From: Heligmosomoides polygyrus polygyrus
Lineage: Eukaryota > Nematoda > Chromadorea > Rhabditida > Heligmosomidae
Reading direction: 5' to 3'
Assembly (NCBI GenBank): GCA_947396885.1
Contig: OX377201.1
Location: forward strand, 10,554,332 to 10,618,331
DNA: 64,000 nucleotides
Shown here piece by piece: positions 43,101-51,514 of this stretch. A program made the position numbers and the translations under genes. The stretch's first letter is position 1. Each line of letters begins with the position of its first letter. Below the pieces are notes generated by a model. That model searched no databases. It was not told the origin of the DNA and saw only the letters and a program-made list of their open reading frames with translations.

Positions 43101-46100
43101 TGAAGAAGTCATGTACCCATGCCATGACCTCATCAGCTTCGTCGAAGCGCCTACCAAGGAGGAAGTAGTCCGTCGACCGAAGCAGATGGAACTCAGAGAA
43201 CGTAATGTCCGGGGTGTATGGTGGTTGCTTGAATTTGGTCTAGCCCAAATCCTAGATTTTTTTTCCAGCGTCTGAAGTGCTGTAAGCGGTAGCCTATTGG
43301 CCTGGAGGAAGGGACGTTGGCTCGTATCGACTTCTTTCTCCACTAATTTCTGCTGGAACTAGTCGAGTTGTTGGCAAAAGCGAGCGTCGGGGATGGTTTA
43401 GCTACGAGAAGCAGCTCTCGCTGCACTGGACCACTACATATCAAGCAAAGGCACAGCAGGACCTTCTTTCGGTGGAGCCCCGGTTTCGACCTCAGAACCC
43501 CCAGCTCGATGCGTTTCAGCTCTTGCTTTCCGGCTTTGCAGTTGCAGTGAAGCATTTCCTTTTCATCGCTGGCAAGGGTTCGATTCAGGCCTCCTCACCT
43601 GAGCCGGTGCCGGAGCTCTCGGCAGTCGGAAGCACAGCGTTTTAATTGGGTTTCCGTCAACGCATGAGGCACTGACGAAGGCGATCTTGGCGACCTTCCA
43701 ATCTACTGCAGCTGACGTGCTGTGGTTCATTGGGAGTTGTGGAGGTCAGCGGGCAGTCGTAGTGTGGATTGAGAAGAACTCGACTTGATGGATTGGCGCA
43801 GGCAACCTTTGTTTACAGACGTTGATCTTCCCGGTAGTGGTTTGTTTTTTCTGCCCTTCTGTGCGGAAGGAAACTGCTGATAAGGGAAATGCCGGGGCGG
43901 AAGGGAACTGCCGATAATTTACTCGGTTAGGAGTGAACCTGTCGGTGCCTACCTAATTGTGTTTGACCTCCGTGCTGGGTTGCTGCCGAGTTTAAACTAA
44001 TTGAAAATGAGATCACATACTATTTCACTTTGAGCGGTCCTCGTTCTAGTGAACAAAACTTTTCAACAAAGCAAGGAAAATTAACGATTCATGACTAAAA
44101 ATAATCGATAGGAAACAGGTCTTCAAACAAAATATAATACTTTAGCGGATTTGCTTTGAATTCCGGAAAAAAACGGAAATGTAGCAAAATTTATGGCTCA
44201 ACCTAATAGCACCGTCTCCAGATTTTTCACCAATTTAATGAGTATTCTGTTCAGTTGGTGGGCACGTGTGCCGAAGTCGCCGCCGGATATCAGACCATTG
44301 TATCGAAAATGCTGACGACCAACAGCATGCTAGCCACCAACACAATGACGAACACCTTGACGGTGACGTTCATCGTGATATTTGTGCTGTGCTGCTTATC
44401 ACTTCTGCTGATCGTCTCGCTCTACTGCTTCAACTCACGTCGAAAGAAGAGGTAGGACTCGACTCTGAATTGTTGATTTTATTGGGGGAGCGTGTAGCGC
44501 ATGGGAGGAGGTGCCGGCTACCGTCTGTACCCTATGGCATGTTCATGGTTCAGATTTCCCACCCAGGCCAGTTAAGGTTTCCCTAACTCCGGGCTTCGTG
44601 AATTGGTACCAGACTTGTCTGGGAAGGGTAAAGCGCTGAGTTGTTCATCGCCTGACGACCGCAAGCTACTGCATGGCCAAAAACGCATTCAAATCGCCTC
44701 CACGACATCTATTTAGAAATATAATAGAATGCGTGGCGCATCCCAAAAGGGATCGATAACGCCGTCATTCATCCACTTTTCCTTTTTTATTGATCTTCAA
44801 CTGTGTACGAAAATTTTATCGAGGAAGAACGAATGACGAATGTGAGCAGAACAGCTCATAAATGACAGGAAACTGCAAAACTAAATGCGGAAACGGAAAG
44901 AATACAACATATACTCGATATTGCAAATACGGACAGCATTCAGAAGTGGCACTGAGCTAGCCAATCACAGCCAATTAGAGCTGAACACACGCCACCAGCC
45001 AATCAGGGAAGAGACAGTACACGTTGTCGTTGAGTGGCGATTTCGATGCGGCCTGAATAGCTTACACGCTCCCATATCGCTCCCACCTGGTCACAACTAT
45101 GACTAGAATCCAAAATTTATTAATTTGTTTAATTTTTCGTCAATATGTCTAAGCAAGGGCGAGAGTAGCGCATTCGGAGAAGATGCTGACTGACGCATGC
45201 ATCCGGTACCAGGTTCTTGGTTCCGATTTCCGCCCAAGCCGACCAACCCTCTACCCCTTCGGTCTCGGTGAATTGGTACCAGAGTTATCCGCGAAGTACA
45301 ACGCGCTGATTTGTCCATCCGCAAGTCAATGCGTGGTGGAATGCGCACTCAAGCCTCCTCAGCATCCCGTAGGAGTCGAATGCGTGACGCATGAATGTGT
45401 GACGCATCCCAAACAGGATTGATTGACGCCGTCCTTTACATTTTATCCTTTTTTCTGATCTTCAGCTGTTTACAGAAATACTATCGAGAAGAGTAGGACA
45501 GACGCATGCGATCAGAAGGTCTCAAAAATGACCGGAAACTGCAAAATTAAAGTAGGAAACGGTAACAACACAAAATTCACTTGATGTCTCAAATATGGGC
45601 AGCATTCATAGGCGGCACCGCGCCAGCCAATTACTGCAAATCAGAGCACCAACATCACAAGTTGGCCGATCAGGGTAGCGACAATGCACGTTGTCTCAGA
45701 ATGGAGCCCCACATCCAGCGCCCTGATGCGTTCTCTTCTCGCTCCCACCTGGTCACAACCATGACTAGAATCCAAAATTTATTGATTTGTTTAATTTTTC
45801 ATCAACACCGAAAGCGAATGTAGCGCATTCGGAGAAGATGCTGACTGTCGCCTGCAACCTATACCAGGTTCTTGGTTCAGAATGCCCGCCCAGGCCGACC
45901 AAGCCCTCCATCCCACCATAAGTTAGTGAATTGCTACCTGACTTGTCTGGGAAGAACAGAGCGTCGAGTTTTTCATCGGCTTGCCACCAGAAGACTTTGT
46001 ATAGGCCAAATGCCGTAGAAGTATAATGCAAGGCGCATCTTAGAAGGGATTGAGTAACGCACTCTCTGATCCTTAAATGCAGGAAACATCAATAAGAAAA

Positions 46101-49100
46101 TCATGAGAAATTGGCTGGCAACTGCAAGACGATTGTATAGGCCCAATATTCTTCTTCGTATTCATAACATTAATCGGTTGCATTTTTAAGTCCCTCCTCA
46201 GGATCTCTCCTAAAAATCAAAAATAGTTATTTCAATCTTCTTTTTCGTTCCATCTTCCAAATAGCTTAGCATTAAAAGCTGAACGGAGGACGACAAAGTG
46301 ATAGACAACCGAAACACAGAGTTGACATTTTTGCAAACCTCAGCGGTTCATATTTTAATGGTGTGACTCAATTAGCCTTCGTTTTCAAAAGTAGACGGAC
46401 GAAGAAGCTTTTAAAAGAAACATGTTTCATAAATCTCGTCATGAAAACTTTTAAAAGCAGATTCTGCGTTGTTTCCGCTCTGCATAATGCTGCGGCGTAC
46501 ACACGGTTCCAGGTATTTGGCTCGGGTTGCGGCTAACAAGGGAAACCCATGAAATTCCCCCAAAGATCCTCAGCGAGACCCATATGGCCTTGCATCGGAC
46601 GGGAATCACAGAACTGCGCTTAGTTTTTGCAACGGGTCACTAGGTGGTCCGAAAATGGCAAAAAATGGTTTCACTTGACAGCGTGTTGATAAGGCATAAA
46701 TGACACCTCGAATGACCCTGTCGTGCTCATAACTTAACCTTCAAAATGTTTGGAGCTCAAATTAAAGTTTGATTAATATGACAATTCACGATGTTTCCTG
46801 GACGAAGCTGCAGGGTACATTCAAGTGATTCATTTGCAGCGGTGGCGGTAGCGACTGGATCGCCGAGTGAATGCGATGCGAACTTGCGGGAGGGGGTCTA
46901 GGGTTCGATTCCGAAGAAGGTTACGGGATTTGCTCTATGGTCTGCACCCATTTTTGCAACCGAAGAGTGCATTTTGGCTACGGTGGGGTACCGTACTATT
47001 GGGTAATGGTGAATAAGGGTGACGAAGTCATGACCACCGACCTTCCCTTTTTCCCACCGACTTCGCCTATGGGAATTATTTAAGCTGCTGATCACGAATC
47101 TGTCACTCTTCTTGTAAATTATCACTTTGCTTGCATTACTTTCCATCAAGGGTTGATCTCGAAGGTTGGAAAATAAGTCGGACCACATTGGAGAAGGAAG
47201 CGATCCCACTAACGTGGACACCTTTACTCACCCATATCTGCCGTAACCTGTCGTAATCGACCGAAATTTTAAAAACAAGTATCACAACCGTAATCCGCAT
47301 CCCAAACAACCTAAGTGAGCGATGTTTGGGCGAAATTTTTTCTTTCGTCCTCTCCTCGACCTCTGGAGTCTTGAAAGGCAGCAGTTATTCTGCGTATACC
47401 CCGTTACTTACACATGCCCATCGTAACCTTCTGCCATCCATCGTTTTAACGAAAATGGTTGCCAGATTGGTGATCTGCGTCGCAGATAACCCTATAGATG
47501 GGTTTGGGACGAAAAATCTTTTTTCGATCTCCAGAGTTGAGGGAGTGAGTACAAGTTGCACCAGAAATTTTGTGTGGGCTTCCGTTGCCTCTGACACAAA
47601 ATTATTTAATAATCCGTTTATTCGTAATTGTACAACTAAAGGCGAGCTAGCAGGGTGGAGGAACTCAACAAGACTGAGACCGCGAGGGTGGTCCTTCTAG
47701 AATACAAAGAAGACGTCTTGTACTTTCTGTTTTCAAGGAAGAAGACACTGTAGGCGAACTGTGAATGCACTATTTTTTTGTCCGTCTGAGGTCTCGCGGG
47801 TGAGAACTCATGAAAAAGTAGCGGCAGCTGATGCTTGCCGCGACACAAGTGCTCCTATCTGCAATGCCACGACTCTCTTGTAAGTGTATAGGGGAATGGT
47901 CAGGAAAAAATTCTCAGCTAAATAAATACTATGAGGTGATTAAAATATGATTTACTTGGTAATACTTTCTACTTACTTGCGATACTTGCTTTCCTCAGCA
48001 ATGATTTGTGTTGTGCGGGTCCCAACTGGTTCGCCACCTTGTTCGATCTTGAGCCAAAGTTGACCAGTGGACGAGCACCTTAATCGAGTTGATGTTAGAC
48101 GTGCGGATAATGTTCCGATGAGCGAACGAATCTTGCCATCGTAGAGGAGGACGACCGAGTGCTCGTTTCTTGCTGAGTGGTTCCCAATGCACAGTGGCGG
48201 TACTCCAACGTCCGTCCTTTCCTCTCATCAAATGTCCATCGAAATCATGTTTCGCTTCATCGATATGAAGAATGACGTTCCGGACCTGGGCATTGCTCCT
48301 ATCTGCGTGCAATCCGGAGAGTCGCTGCTGGTGTAGAGAGATGCCGACCATCTTCCTTTCCAATACCGTCTGCACTCTTCGTAATTGATCTTCTGCTGCT
48401 TTTGTTATGGCCCATGTTTTGTAAGCGTAACATAGCGCATATGTAGTGCGTGTAGCGCAGTTGGAGGAGGCGCTAACTGTCGCTTGCACCCGATACCAGG
48501 TTCCTGGTTCGGATTTCCCTCCCAGGCCAGCCAAACCTTGGTACCAGACTTTTCTGGGAAGGATAAAGCGCTGACTTGTTCATCGGCTGGCCACCGCAAG
48601 TCATTGTATGGCAAAATACGCATTCATATCGCCTCCACGACATCCCGTAGAAGTAGAATGCGCTGGCGCATCCCAAAGGGGATTGAGTAACGCCGTCCTT
48701 TATCCCTTATTTTATTAACATAGCGCAGGAAGAACTGTGGAGTTGAAGATATTAGCTCTCAGTTCACAATTATTGCAGCTCTCGACCACGCCTCTCACAG
48801 AATTGTACGCCGCCCATGCCGCTCTTTTTCTTCGTGATATTCCCGGTCTGAGGTCGTCCTTTATGTTCAACAGTCGCCCGAGGTAGACGTATTCTTCGAC
48901 TTCCTGTAAAGGAGTTTCTTCAAACAGTACTGGGTCACCGCCCACGAACTGGTTCCTCATAAATTTCGTCTTCGACATGTTGATTGTTAGTCCAATCTCA
49001 GCTCCTTCGATGTGAAGCAACATTCTTGACGCCTGCTGCGTGGACTTTGTGATGAGGACAATATCGTCGGTAAATCTCATGTGGTTCAGCTGCCTACCGT

Positions 49101-50416
49101 CGACTTCGATGTCATAGTGGCTCCAATATAATAATAATATAATATAGTATAATATAATATATGTAGTACTTGGTAATAGCTGAAATAGTGAAAATTGTGA
49201 GAAGAAGAAAAAGCAGTCTGTGAAGAAATTCGAAGAACGATGAGTGTGTCTTGATGATGGGTCAAATCAATGCTTGTCGATCTTGTTTACGATTGGGGTG
49301 ACAGTGAGAAACACTTCCAAAAGTAATTGAGAACACGCCAAAGAGGTCATGCGGGGATAGCATCTAACGGGACCTTCCTCAACGAGACAACCATCGTTTA
49401 ATGGACAGCAATATCACTTCACACAACAAAACCAGCCTCTTCCACATCTGACAACAGGTTGAAAGCGCGGTTAGGACGCGAAGAAGGTACCCTACCGAAG
49501 CCGAAATGTAATCTTCATTTGAAAAACGCTGCTGTTCACCTACGGACGTAGAAACCCCACCCTTAGAATCGAACCTTCGACCCTCCTCTCGTAAAAGCAC
49601 CTCGCTATTCACTCAGACATCCACTCGCTGGCACCACCGATGCGAATAAATCACTTGAATGTACACTGCAGCTTCGCTAGGAAGCGTAGGAAATTATTGT
49701 ATGACTGTATGTATGACTATAATCAGAATTTAATTTGAACTCCATACCTTTTGTAAGTTAGGTTCAGAGCACGGAAAGGCCATTCCAGGTGTCGCTTTTG
49801 CCTTATCAGCCCGCCCTGAAGCGGTCCCATTTTTTGCCATTTTCGGACCATCGAATGGCCCGTAGCGAAAACGGAGCAAAGTTATATGATCCTCGTCCGA
49901 TGCCCTACAAGACCATATAGGCCTCGTTGAGAATCTTTGGGGGAAGTTCATGGGCCTCCCTTGTAAGCCAGTCAAGCCCTTCATCCGTGCGGGGTCAGGA
50001 ACTCCTTCTCTGCGGTTTTGATTTGGCAATAGAGATATTTGGGAAGGACTTGTTCATCGGTTTGTTACCAAAAGTTACTGTGTAATCCAAGTACGCATTA
50101 AGATTTCCTTCGCGACATCCCGTAGAAGTAGAGTGCGTGGCGCATCACAACCGAGATTGATCAACGTCGGTCTTTATCCTTCCACTTTCTACAGGAAGAC
50201 GCTGACGTCTCGATATCAGACCTCAGAAAACGTGTCCACATCAGCACTGCTGTGCGTGATTTCGACCATTGAGCTGGTGACGTTTGCGACGTACGCCTCC
50301 CTGATGACGTATATCCGACTGACAGCCAACGATGATCCTCTGCTCGACGCGTACAAGGAGGCAGCCTATGTGAGTCAACAGATGCTTCTTCTCGAGTGCT
50401 TCTTCTTCTCCTCTTT

Positions 50417-50477
<61 letters not shown>

Positions 50478-50727
50478 ATGTCCAGCTTCCAGATGGTCCC
50501 TCTGTGCACCTTCTTAATTCCGTTGGGCACAATCATCTACATTGAGCTGTCCAAGCGAAAACGAAGAAACGACATCAATTTCATGCTGATGGTAGGCGAT
50601 AAAGGCTCTGTTGGATAACTCTGAAGGTGTCAATTATTGGAGGACATTTCAGATGAAGAGTCAAGGCCATGAAGGATGGCAGAACTACGCTTCCTTACTC
50701 ATGCACCAGTGGAAACTCTCGAAGTAG
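37146..50727 (+). CDS. Nematode serpentine chemoreceptor, Sra superfamily-like (seven exons)
   Basis: A seven-transmembrane receptor rebuilt from splice sites. Exons: 37,146-37,283; 37,347-37,409; 42,192-42,410; 44,255-44,451; 50,195-50,369; 50,493-50,591; 50,653-50,727 (stop TAG). All joins keep phase, giving about 321 codons. Exon 1 holds TM1 (LFESLAAIVLITVVIAG) then a short loop with HPNIK, like the HxNLK motif of these families. Exon 2 holds TM2 (LLGILYLACFLHAVVYSVSK). Exon 3 holds TM3 with DPCHMFLPRWF and VERCVAT. Exon 4 ends TM4 and holds TM5 (IVIFVLCCLSLLLIVSLY). Exon 5 has SRYQTSENV before TM6. Exon 6 has TM7 and a basic tail (ELSKRKRRND). Such proteins act as chemosensory GPCRs in nematode sensory neurons (family knowledge). 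The start-codon exon was not found. The subfamily (sra, srab, srb, sre) is uncertain. Confidence 0.85.
37478..37757 (-). repeat. SINE-A copy in chemoreceptor intron 2
   Basis: Reverse orientation, near full length, 69 bp after exon 2. Its head abuts the broken left side of the mariner at 37,758-38,913. Confidence 0.9.
37758..38913 (+). mobile_element. mariner-like element, left end missing
   Basis: Same family as 24,791-26,337. The helix-turn-helix part (GHSIAEASHNLSSAFGTDC, then VRLHFEKSASGIFDLEEK) lies at 37,789-37,960. Later parts include a CLQDIARLDTSQTN-like DNARPH remnant near 38,540. The right terminal repeat is ATTTTGCGACAGCC at about 38,900-38,913. The left terminal repeat is absent where the SINE abuts. 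A piece of about 100 bp shared with 28,490-28,575 interrupts it at 38,300-38,400. Confidence 0.85.
38914..39815. other. AT-rich intron sequence
   Basis: A 16-bp inverted pair ATTTAGTTGCTAGTAC / GTACTAGCAACTAAAT lies at about 39,230-39,300. Positions 39,420-39,720 are nearly pure A/T. GGTGAACCAAAATAACGTGG at 38,931 resembles a DNA-transposon end but has no partner found. Confidence 0.45.
39816..39955 (-). pseudogene. Tc1/mariner-type transposase C-terminal fragment
   Basis: On the minus strand QEWERLSPDDLRLIAEKFAK then RLALCICSKGGHYETT and a stop. This is the usual ending of Tc1/mariner (DD37D/maT-like) transposases, with 'C...GGH' near the end. Nothing upstream is retained. Confidence 0.6.
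40100..40330 (-). pseudogene. Non-LTR reverse transcriptase fragment
   Basis: Minus-strand QEAISAVVKWAHSCNLPLAK then DKTKALHLGKNN resembles the 'L..DI..V..W...W.LP.N..K...L.FG' region just after the catalytic box in CR1/Jockey-type LINEs. It lies in chemoreceptor intron 2. About 65 codons remain. Confidence 0.6.
40331..41219. other. Intron sequence, nothing recognised
   Basis: No motif, SINE or clear inverted repeat was seen. Short open frames near 40,794-41,106 lack family features. Confidence 0.35.
41220..41700 (-). mobile_element. Penelope-like element 3' end (second copy)
   Basis: Aligns by eye along its length with 30,100-30,600: GAGCCTGAAAGGGTCAA, GCGCGTTATATACAGGCA, TCCCCTTTCCGGTTGACCTT and CCTGTGGTAGCCTAGAGCAG. 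The GIY-YIG coding is frameshifted and cut before the YIG motif. The 3' end shows GAAACGTTAACCAATAAAAC on the minus strand. It is an intronic insertion in the chemoreceptor gene. Confidence 0.75.
41890..42072. mobile_element. MITE, about 180 bp, GC-rich arms
   Basis: The ends TTAGGGCCTGTTCATACT and its complement AGTATGAACAGGCCCTAA bound inverted arms with GGCAGCGACGG-type repeats. The arm style (GCGACG) resembles the small palindrome at 54,317-54,330 plus 55,192-55,280. It sits 120 bp before exon 3. Confidence 0.8.
42463..42700 (-). repeat. Retroelement 3' fragment with (TTTA)n tail (copy 2)
   Basis: TATTTATTTATTTATTCATT then TTTGCACAATGTCATGCGCC, as at 6,728-6,775. In chemoreceptor intron 3. 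The rest of the body is unassigned. Confidence 0.5.
42926..44206 (-). mobile_element. mariner-like element, 1,281 bp, both ends intact
   Basis: The terminal repeats TTAAGTTGAGTCATAAATTT (left) and the complement AAATTTATGGCTCAACCTAA (right) are each flanked by TA (42,924-42,925; 44,207-44,208). The minus-strand transposase is badly frameshifted: GLHRKKVLLCLC (about 43,470), PYTPD-type remnant with GHYVL near 43,200, and a LLGRRFDEADEVMAW-type reading near 43,140. It ends 48 bp before chemoreceptor exon 4. Confidence 0.85.
44485..44784 (+). repeat. SINE-A copy with 8-bp target duplication
   Basis: TTTTATTG at 44,477-44,484 and 44,785-44,792 flank the copy. It starts 33 bp after the donor of chemoreceptor exon 4. 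Confidence 0.9.
45154..45450 (+). repeat. SINE-A copy in duplicated unit 1
   Basis: Diverged head (GGGCGAGAGTAGCGCATTCG), full body, short tail. Confidence 0.85.
45811..46075 (+). repeat. SINE-A copy in duplicated unit 2
   Basis: Shares the head variants GTAGCGCATTCGGAGAAGAT with the copy at 45,154, which confirms common descent by duplication. The tail is eroded. Confidence 0.85.
46081..46534. other. Intron sequence, nothing recognised
   Basis: No repeat match or coding sign was found. Confidence 0.35.
46535..46925 (+). repeat. Repeat D with tRNA-Ser/Leu-like segment (inverted relative to the other copies)
   Basis: CCATATGGCCTTGC, AAATGGCAAAAAATGG and CATTCAAGTGATTCATTTGC correspond to the complements of copies at 27.8 and 49.5 kb. 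The tRNA-like end has GGATCGCCGAGTGAAT and GGGTTCGATTCCG. Confidence 0.65.
46926..47560. repeat. Degenerate copies of the 125-bp repeat family
   Basis: CTGCTGATCACGAATCTGTC, GCCGTAACCTGTCGTAATCG, GTTTGGGCGAAATTTTTTC and TCCTCGACCTCTGGAGT are pieces of the 62.5-63.3 kb palindrome, partly inverted. The open frames here come from the repeat. Confidence 0.6.
47561..47960. other. Intron sequence, nothing recognised
   Basis: No family signal on either strand. Confidence 0.35.
47961..49125 (-). mobile_element. RTE-like LINE fragment interrupted by a SINE
   Basis: The minus strand reads VDGRQLNHMRFTDDIVLI (FTDD as the YxDD box, about 49,068-49,079), [26 protein letters not shown] and NSTVLPAL. After a SINE at 48,440-48,715 it continues YAYKTWAITKAAEDQLRR, FDGHLMRG, LGRPPLRWQDSFA and a stop near 47,995. 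Removing the SINE and one copy of the 12-bp duplication restores the frame as LPALCYAYKTWA. The 5' side is truncated at an AT-rich run (49,125). Confidence 0.88.
48440..48715 (+). repeat. SINE-A copy with perfect 12-bp target duplication in a LINE
   Basis: TAACATAGCGCA at 48,428-48,439 and 48,716-48,727. The body is near consensus. Confidence 0.95.
49126..49544. other. Intron sequence with an AT run
   Basis: 49,126-49,165 is a TAATA/TATAA low-complexity run. The rest is unassigned. Confidence 0.4.
49545..49964 (-). repeat. Repeat D with tRNA-Ser/Leu-like segment
   Basis: Matches 27,828-28,230: AGAATCGAACCTTCGACCC (B-box complement), ATAAATCACTTGAATG, CATTTTTTGCCATTTTCGG and CTACAAGACCATATAGGCC. 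Confidence 0.65.
49965..50186 (+). repeat. SINE-A remnant adjoining the chemoreceptor exon 5 acceptor
   Basis: The head is lost. The body runs from CCAGTCAAGCCCTTCATCC through CGACATCCCGTAGAAGTAG to a mutated tail (TCTTTATCCTTCCACT). Eight bases later comes the splice acceptor of the exon at 50,195. The pyrimidine tract of that acceptor is therefore the SINE tail. Confidence 0.8.
50412..50473 (+). repeat. (TC)n microsatellite in a short chemoreceptor intron
   Basis: About 27 CT units inside the 123-nt intron 50,370-50,492, ending 19 nt before the acceptor TTCCAG. It acts as an extended pyrimidine tract. Confidence 0.9.
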
Positions 50728-50994
50728 CGAAAGGCGTATCGGTCACTACGACGACAACAACGGAATCGCCTTACTGGAGTCAGAGAAGGCTTCGATACAC
50801 TTCTGACCCGGCCGACTGATCCGGATATACATACTATTCCTGCATGAACTGTAATTTCAATGACACTGTGTTCATGACGGCTATTCTTGCCTTGAGTGTT
50901 TGATGTTTAATAAATGTTATAAATGTAATTTAACATGCGATTCTTCAAGCGATTGTGGGTGGTTGACTATGATTTTGTGATCGTACACAAGAGT
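50728..50994 (+). other. Probable 3' untranslated region of the chemoreceptor gene
   Basis: AATAAATG at about 50,911 is a plausible polyadenylation signal 180 bp after the stop codon. No other feature is visible. Confidence 0.5.
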
Positions 50995-51286
50995 TGGGCG
51001 CGTGTAGAGTCGGAGGAGGGGCCGGCTGTCGCGTGCACCCGATACCAAGTTCCTGGTTCAGGTTTCCCGCCCAGGCCAACCAAGCCTTCCATCTCTCCGG
51101 GGTCGGTGAAATGCTACCAGACTTGTCTGGGAAGGATAGAGCGCTGACTTGTTCATCGGCTGGCCAGCGAGGGTCGTTGCATGGTCAAATACGCATTCAA
51201 ATCACCTCCACGACATCCCGTAGAAGTAGAATGCGTGGAGCATCCCAAAAGAAATTGAGTAACGCCGTCCTTTATCCTTCACCCTT
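50995..51286 (+). repeat. SINE-A copy with perfect 11-bp target duplication
   Basis: TACACAAGAGT at 50,984-50,994 and 51,287-51,297. A small deletion removes part of the A-box (GTGTAGAGTCGGAGG). The rest is near consensus. Confidence 0.93.
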
Positions 51287-51514
51287 TACACAAGAGTGGC
51301 TGATAATTAACGAGTGTTAGCATTGACCCTCTTTCCAAGACTTTGTAAATAGGTCGTTGAAGGCGACAGTATGTGCAGAATATGGGTGGTTCTTAAAAAA
51401 ATTCCTCCTGAGGTCGGATTCTGGAATAACTTCACTCAGGATTATGCGGGTAGAGCACAAAAATTGAAGCATTACCTCGAAAGAAGGCTGAGAGAACTGC
51501 TCACAACGTAGCAT

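Larger units (their letters stand above)
44790..46080 (+). repeat. Tandem segmental duplication, unit about 650 bp, each with a SINE
   Basis: 44,790-45,450 and 45,451-46,080 align throughout: TGATCTTCARCTGTKTACRG, GAAACTGCAAAAYTAAA, CTCCCACCTGGTCACAAC and TAGAATCCAAAATTTATTRA. Each unit ends in a SINE-A copy. The SINE junctions are shared, so the SINE was present before duplication. Confidence 0.8.

Noticed and set aside
46871..47700. Short open frames considered as a gene
   Set aside because: They fall in degenerate copies of the 125-bp repeat family shared with 34.6 and 62.5-63.3 kb.
50161..50532. Minus-strand frame with a long RERERE run
   Set aside because: It is the antisense of the (CT)n microsatellite inside the chemoreceptor gene.
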